A stretch of 64,000 bases of DNA, from assembly GCF_004359575.1 (NCBI RefSeq), contig NZ_SCWF01000001.1, positions 1-64,000 on the forward strand, read 5' to 3'. The translations under genes were made by a program, and so were the position numbers. This document shows, in pieces, positions 59,901 to 64,000 of the stretch; position 1 is the stretch's first letter, and the number at the start of each line of letters is the position of its first letter. Under the pieces are notes generated by a model. That model did not search any database. It was not told the origin of the DNA and saw only the letters and a list, made by a program, of their open reading frames with translations. The DNA comes from Macrococcus bovicus. GTDB taxonomy: Bacteria > Bacillota > Bacilli > Staphylococcales > Staphylococcaceae.

Positions 59901-60724
59901 ACCATTCCCCTGCCGGTTACTTGATGTACAGCAAATTGACTCAACCTGAATAACAGCGCTATTGGAATATAAAGCAGTAAAAAGGTGATAAAAAGTACAA
60001 CCGGTGAATTGTATTCAAATATAAAGACGGATACCCCCATTATATTCATCACTCTTTCCAGGAACAGCAGACTGGACAAGGTAATCCAGACAATCTGTTT
60101 CATATTAATCAGGTAGCGGATCATGAGATTGCGCAAGATATGACAGGAAAATACTTCAAATTCATTCAAACCCTTTGATCTGGCTAACTCTACATAAGCA
60201 CTTACTCTCTCCTCATCTAACAGCTTTTTCAGCAAGGTGATGCTGTTGACTAACGGAATAATCAATAATACCAATACCGGGAAAATAAAGGCCTTCGAAC
60301 TCTGACTGGAAGCAACAGCGAATAGCAGTGTACCCGTCTGCTGATAAATAACTATCACAGCCGTGATAGAAATCGGTACATAAAAGACATCAGGTATAAT
60401 ACTGAGCATATGGTTCATGACAACGATTATTTTCTCGAAGTGCTGATATTTATACATCAAAGAGACTAAGAAAAGCGAAAGAATAAAGGAAATGATAATA
60501 GCAGAAAACAAAATAGAAAGTGTATTCACCCATGGGCCGATAATAAACGGAAAAAGGCTATGTTCAACACCAGATTTTTGATTGATGAATACAATCTGCT
60601 GAGGCCGTGACAGATTTCTTATAGTCTCCTGTATAGCAGTCAAGAAATCATTAAAATTGAAATGTTGAGAATGAAATAATGACGGAAGACATGCGACAAG
60701 AAATAGTACCAAGACATTAATCAT
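59897..60724 (-). CDS. ABC transporter permease, DppB/OppB-like
   Basis: The 275-residue permease carries the cytoplasmic EAA-type loop YVELARSKGLNEFEVFSCHI, where it contacts an ATPase. It has about six membrane segments, but the N-terminus is shorter than standard OppB. It forms a heterodimer partner with the overlapping OppC-like gene. The substrate is unknown, and the missing ATPases must be encoded elsewhere or the system is incomplete. Confidence 0.72.
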   Translation of the reverse strand: MINVLVLFLVACLPSLFHSQHFNFNDFLTAIQETIRNLSRPQQIVFINQKSGVEHSLFPFIIGPWVNTLSILFSAIIISFILSLFLVSLMYKYQHFEKIIVVMNHMLSIIPDVFYVPISITAVIVIYQQTGTLLFAVASSQSSKAFIFPVLVLLIIPLVNSITLLKKLLDEERVSAYVELARSKGLNEFEVFSCHILRNLMIRYLINMKQIVWITLSSLLFLERVMNIMGVSVFIFEYNSPVVLFITFLLLYIPIALLFRLSQFAVHQVTGRGMV

Positions 60725-60851
60725 TATTTTAATGACGTCTTTCAGATGCTCACCCTCTTCCTAGGAAACCATAATAGAACAATTACGCCTATTATACTAA
60801 ATATTCAGAAAATAAAGAATGGTATTTGACCTATCCGTTTTTCATACAATT

Positions 60852-61382
60852 CTAAGTATTAATCCTTTTAAGGCTTAGCCATAATGTCGGCTTCTTCTCT
60901 TCCAGCCTGATGATGTCACTCTCGGATGGCATCACCTGATAGTTCTTATGTTCTTCCAAGTCAAGGCGGGCCAGATTTTCTTTGCTTATAGACTGAACGT
61001 CTCTATAGAGACTGAATTTCAATTCATATTTATCTTCAAGCTGTTTGATATATAGTGGTTTTGTGCCGTCTGTCTTCTTGAGAAAATCAGGTATCATGAG
61101 TTCTTCTGTCACCGGTAGCATGATATGGCTGTTCATCAGTCTTCTCTCATCAATGATATATAATCGATGTGCGTCACTTATACTCTCCACAAGGCGGAAA
61201 GTCTCATCAAGCAGTCGATATTTGAGAGAGCCATCTAAGTGCTCGTCAGTCACAGCTGCGATCTGCGGGACATAGATATATTGTGTCCCTTCAGATATCA
61301 GACTGAGTTGTTGGCTTATATGTCGTAAATGATGATTGATTTTCCGCTTCTTGCCCCTTATCTTCTTATGTCTCATATACAT
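60852..61382 (-). CDS. Hypothetical protein with a hidden ribosome-binding site
   Basis: The 176-residue protein has a very basic N-terminus (MRHKKIRGKKRKINHHLRH) and an otherwise mixed soluble sequence with no signal, membrane segment or recognised domain. ATG 61382 is 5 bases after GGAGG (plus strand 61388-61392), which lies inside a strong hairpin at 61385-61419. The gene follows the secreted choice-of-anchor-I gene on the same strand and precedes the permease pair. Confidence 0.55.
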   Translation of the reverse strand: MYMRHKKIRGKKRKINHHLRHISQQLSLISEGTQYIYVPQIAAVTDEHLDGSLKYRLLDETFRLVESISDAHRLYIIDERRLMNSHIMLPVTEELMIPDFLKKTDGTKPLYIKQLEDKYELKFSLYRDVQSISKENLARLDLEEHKNYQVMPSESDIIRLEEKKPTLWLSLKRINT

Positions 61383-61384
61383 TA

Positions 61385-61419
61385 AAGCCTCCCTGCTACT
61401 TATTGTAGCAAGGAGGCTT
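61385..61419 (-). promoter_or_regulatory. Hairpin that covers the Shine-Dalgarno site of the 176-residue gene
   Basis: AAGCCTCC-TGCTAC and GTAGCA-GGAGGCTT pair with one mismatch, a stem of about 14 pairs with a 5-base loop, right after the choice-of-anchor-I stop codon. On the minus strand the second arm contains GGAGG of the next gene. Only TTT follows, so it is a poor terminator by itself. Confidence 0.7.
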
Positions 61420-61433
61420 CTGATAAGATATGA

Positions 61434-63035
61434 TTACTTGCCTGTAAATTCATAGACTGCGATGGTGCCGGACATCTCATGACTTGCCATCAAGAGTGGC
61501 TTCTTTGTCGGTGATTGTTCTTTTGGAATGAATGTCAGACCTTCAGGTGAAATGTCCTTATTGTCCTGTGACTTGAAGTAAGTGTCAAAGACCGGTTTTG
61601 ACGGGTTATCCATATTGTAGACCATGATGCCCCCTGTCCGTTCCAGGCCGATGAATGCATACTGATGTCTGCCGACCTTACCGACTGTCACTGACTCCGC
61701 TTCCGGTCCTTTATCATCACTCCGACTGTCGAATTCAATCTTGCCCGGTTCTTCCTGCTGGCTGTTGAACGCAGCAGGGAATGCTTTAGCGGTGATCTTC
61801 TCGAAGTCATCCCCGCTGTCATAGACCTGTTTCATCGAATCCGCTTCTACCACTGAGAATGAACGGCCGCCGAATGTCACGACTGCGTCATAAGTACCGT
61901 CTGCATTTGTGAATGGATTACTCGTCGATGTCTTCAGTCGTCCCAGTGCTTTCTTGTCCTTCAAGATGGCTGAATCGAACCCACTGAAGTAGTCACTGGT
62001 CGTCTTAAACTTATCAGCGATATCCGCGACACGTGTCTCTTCACTGAAGCCTTTATAATCCTGTGTATCCCCTTCGTTTGCTGTCAAGAGGTAGACATGG
62101 CCTCTGTAGTTCAGATGGCTGATACCGTCCGGCTGATACATGCCGAATAACGGATAGTTCTTCATATTGATCTTGTCGTCTTTATCGGAGACATCGATTG
62201 TGGTCTGATGATAGTCCTTGTAGCCGAGTCCTTTGACAGAGATGAACTTCTTCTTCTTGATATTGTAGGTCGCGACTGCGTTACGCTCCTGAATCGTGAT
62301 GTAGGCAACGTTATTGTTGTTGTCAATCGTGATGTATTCCGGCTCAAGGTTACGGAAGCTTTCTTCTTGAGTGCGGCCTAAGTCACGGACGTCACTGCCG
62401 ATCATCGACCGGTCAAAGTATGTCGTCGTCACATCAGACTGCTTAATGCGACCATTCGGTTTCGTCCGGATAACAGAGACAGACCCTTCCGGATTGACGG
62501 TATAGTCGTCATTAGGCTCCCCTTCATTGGCAACCACGAGATGTCTGCCGTTGGGTGTAAAGGTCAGCATGTCTGGCAGTGCCCCTACTTCCACCTGGCC
62601 CTTGAAGTGACCGTTCATGGACAGGAAGACCACATGGCCGTTATCGGTCTTATCCGCTGCCGGAACGCTGACTGCGATGTATTTGTGCTGCGGATGGACA
62701 GCGACACTTGTGATATCCGAACCCTGTGCATTGAAGTCCTTCAGTGAGACGCGTTTGATCAGTGGAAGCTTACCTTTTGTCAGCTTGGCAGCATCCAGGA
62801 TATCGAGTGCGTTCAGTGCGCCGTTGATGGAGTAAGCACGCTTGTATTTCTTGTCGTAGGCAACGATCTCAGTGCCGCTTTCGCCGAATGATGTCTGAGA
62901 GTCATAACGTGCCAGCTGGTTTATTTTCAGTGTACTCTTCTCGCTGTAGCTAGACACAGAAGCGGCATCCGCATAAGGACTTAACATCAATGCTGCAAGT
63001 GTACCGGTGGAAAGAACTTTGAACAGTTCATTCAT
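61434..63035 (-). CDS. Secreted choice-of-anchor-I beta-propeller protein
   Basis: The 533-residue protein has a signal peptide (VLSTGTLAALMLSPYADAAS) and the choice-of-anchor-I pattern: GTEIVAYDKKYKRAYSING, ITSVAVHPQHKYIAVSVP, LPDMLTFTPNGRHLVVANEG, EPEYITIDNNNNVAYITIQE and ISPEGLTFIPKEQSP. The family forms an extracytoplasmic propeller often annotated as alkaline-phosphatase-related. No cell-wall anchor is visible at the C-terminus. Upstream TTTACA-like direct repeats suggest possible phosphate control. Confidence 0.87.
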   Translation of the reverse strand: MNELFKVLSTGTLAALMLSPYADAASVSSYSEKSTLKINQLARYDSQTSFGESGTEIVAYDKKYKRAYSINGALNALDILDAAKLTKGKLPLIKRVSLKDFNAQGSDITSVAVHPQHKYIAVSVPAADKTDNGHVVFLSMNGHFKGQVEVGALPDMLTFTPNGRHLVVANEGEPNDDYTVNPEGSVSVIRTKPNGRIKQSDVTTTYFDRSMIGSDVRDLGRTQEESFRNLEPEYITIDNNNNVAYITIQERNAVATYNIKKKKFISVKGLGYKDYHQTTIDVSDKDDKINMKNYPLFGMYQPDGISHLNYRGHVYLLTANEGDTQDYKGFSEETRVADIADKFKTTSDYFSGFDSAILKDKKALGRLKTSTSNPFTNADGTYDAVVTFGGRSFSVVEADSMKQVYDSGDDFEKITAKAFPAAFNSQQEEPGKIEFDSRSDDKGPEAESVTVGKVGRHQYAFIGLERTGGIMVYNMDNPSKPVFDTYFKSQDNKDISPEGLTFIPKEQSPTKKPLLMASHEMSGTIAVYEFTGK

Positions 63036-63079
63036 TTTTCATCCTCCAACTATATGTTTCCTCCAGTTTAGGGCAGTCA

Positions 63080-63107
63080 TGTAAAGATTCCATGACTCAT
63101 ATGTAAA
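63080..63107 (-). promoter_or_regulatory. PhoP-box-like direct repeats (candidate)
   Basis: On the minus strand, TTTACA occurs twice with starts 22 bases apart, with GTCATG between at the 11-base step. The arrangement resembles Pho boxes of B. subtilis (TTAACA-type hexamers every 11 bases). It lies 45 to 70 bases upstream of the choice-of-anchor-I start codon. Confidence 0.35.
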
Positions 63108-63116
63108 TTCTCCATT

Positions 63117-63141
63117 AAAAAAAGACATGCAAGCATGTCTT
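63117..63141 (-). terminator. Terminator of the 121-residue membrane protein gene
   Basis: AAGACATGC-AA-GCATGTCTT with an A run that reads as U7 on the minus strand; it overlaps the stop codon. Confidence 0.8.
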
Positions 63142-63505
63142 AAAGGCCGTTCTCTTTCTCACGACGATTGTATTTGTTCTCAAATTCCTCGCGTTCCTGG
63201 TCGCGCTCTCTTTTAAGCTTTCTCTGTCTGCGGCGGTCTCTGGTCAGATACCAGAAGAGCAGGCTCAGGAGAAGCGAGAGGACTGCCAGGAATGTGGCGT
63301 AGCCGAGCAGCGGCTGATACGTAATATCAAAGAAATTCGGCAGAATGAAAGCTGCGATGCCGAGCAGTACAAATGTCAGCACGGGCGCAAGAATAAAACG
63401 GTTCGTCAACAGGCCGAAGATCATGGAGAGTATCAGCATTCCGACTATTGAAATCAGAAGAAAATTCGGAATGGCTGTATAGCTGATGTCAGCAAGTGTA
63501 AGCAT
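63140..63505 (-). CDS. Small membrane protein with basic coiled tail
   Basis: The 121-residue protein has three or four membrane segments (FLLISIVGMLILSMIFGLLT, FILAPVLTFVLLGIAAFIL, YATFLAVLSLLLSLLFWYL) and a charged C-terminal tail of Arg/Glu-rich heptads (RRRQRKLKRERDQEREEFEN). ATG 63505 follows AGAAGGAGGTGTTCAC. Divergent from pepF. No family recognised beyond a staphylococcal-type membrane protein. Confidence 0.65.
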   Translation of the reverse strand: MLTLADISYTAIPNFLLISIVGMLILSMIFGLLTNRFILAPVLTFVLLGIAAFILPNFFDITYQPLLGYATFLAVLSLLLSLLFWYLTRDRRRQRKLKRERDQEREEFENKYNRREKENGL

Positions 63506-63622
63506 GTGAACACCTCCTTCTCAGGTTGATATCTATCTATACCCTTAATCCGCTGTCTAAACATTGTCGCCGGGTCGCTTGGAACGGTATAATGGGAATC
63601 AGACAGAGAGGAGATGGAAATA

Positions 63623-64000
63623 TTGACAACATTAAGAAGTGAAGTAAACATCGAAGAAACCTGGGACCTCAGTCCCCTGTTTGAGAATGACACTGCTTTC
63701 TACAGCTATCTGAAGGAAACAGTATCAAAGGTCCACGCATTCAGCGAGCAGTACAAAGAGACTCTGAATAACTCAGAGACTGTTGAAGCGATGCTGGACG
63801 ACTACGCAGCGATCACAGAGGCGATTGACCGCCTTGGAAATTACGCGAGTCTTAACTTGAGTGTCGACCAGACTGATGCAGAAGCACAGAAGCTGATCGG
63901 TCAGTTCGGCACAGCCTATGATGAGATGGCAAGTGCCCTGTCATTCATAGACTCAGAACTGCTTGCACTGGAAGCGGATCAACTCGAGGACATCAAGAAT
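63623..64000 (+). CDS. pepF: Oligoendopeptidase F, N-terminal part (partial)
   Basis: The frame is open to the window end. I place the start at TTG 63623, 9 bases after GGAG (63610-63613); ATG 63614 is too close to that site. LTTLRSEVNIEETWDLSPLF and the following helical sequence (AIDRLGNYASLNLSVDQTDA) match the N-terminal domain of M3B oligoendopeptidase F. The catalytic HExxH lies outside the window. The position after the femAB region agrees with staphylococci. Confidence 0.85.
   Translation, partial: MTTLRSEVNIEETWDLSPLFENDTAFYSYLKETVSKVHAFSEQYKETLNNSETVEAMLDDYAAITEAIDRLGNYASLNLSVDQTDAEAQKLIGQFGTAYDEMASALSFIDSELLALEADQLEDIKN

Overview
The window reads as a chromosomal segment of a Staphylococcaceae bacterium, most likely a Macrococcus-type species. 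The gene order aspartokinase-hom-thrC-thrB-HAD, lysP, guaC, lexA/sosA, DUF896, tkt, yneF, sbcDC, mscL, opuD, acnA, yneP, plsY, parE-parC, alsT, glcT, femA-femB, pepF follows the Staphylococcus chromosome as I know it. The G+C content looks higher than in Staphylococcus aureus by eye (not counted). The species guess is inference. No tRNA, rRNA, CRISPR array or prophage was seen.

Positions 1-3341 are accessory DNA, visibly more AT-rich than the rest. They hold the end of an unknown gene, an orphan polymorphic-toxin tail with a probable immunity gene, a 24-codon remnant, a thioredoxin-like gene of the bacteriocin-accessory type broken by a frameshift in an A8/T8 tract, a hairpin-rich noncoding stretch, a short RadC-type JAB gene and the damaged 3' end of an IS3-family element. 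From 3392 the backbone starts: HIT hydrolase, secreted DUF5067-like protein, GNAT, MarR regulator and a DUF2332-like protein.

Positions 6750-16972 are biosynthetic. An aspartokinase is divergent from hom-thrC-thrB. A HAD phosphatase, panE and a panB-panC-panD operon follow, then a lysine-type permease. Positions 17161-26797 hold a zinc-binding lipoprotein behind a Zur-like operator, guaC, a CAP-domain protein, lexA facing an SOS division inhibitor of the SosA/YneA type across three LexA boxes, transketolase and the ccdA/ccdC pair. Positions 26891-35616 hold DUF1659/DUF2922, sbcDC, a SCO1-like lipoprotein, mscL, a BCCT carrier and a ktrB-type potassium channel gene split by one missing base.

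Positions 35757-52427 carry acnA (with a CcpC-type dyad upstream), a thioesterase, a HesB-like protein, plsY, parE-parC, alsT, a DUF1002 protein, glcT with its target ptsG behind a terminator, an AI-2E family protein and an LCP ligase. Positions 52461-64000 carry a tautomerase, a CDF transporter, a truncated spo0M, an M42 peptidase, a SatD/DUF3307 pair with twin palindromes facing femA-femB, two orphan ABC permeases, a hypothetical gene whose ribosome-binding site lies in a hairpin, a choice-of-anchor-I secreted protein, a small membrane protein and the start of pepF.

Most of the window is ordinary housekeeping. The less ordinary signals are the toxin/immunity fragment, the frameshifted thioredoxin-like gene, the SatD-femA twin palindromes, the hairpin that hides a Shine-Dalgarno site at 61385-61419, and the decayed ktrB and spo0M genes.
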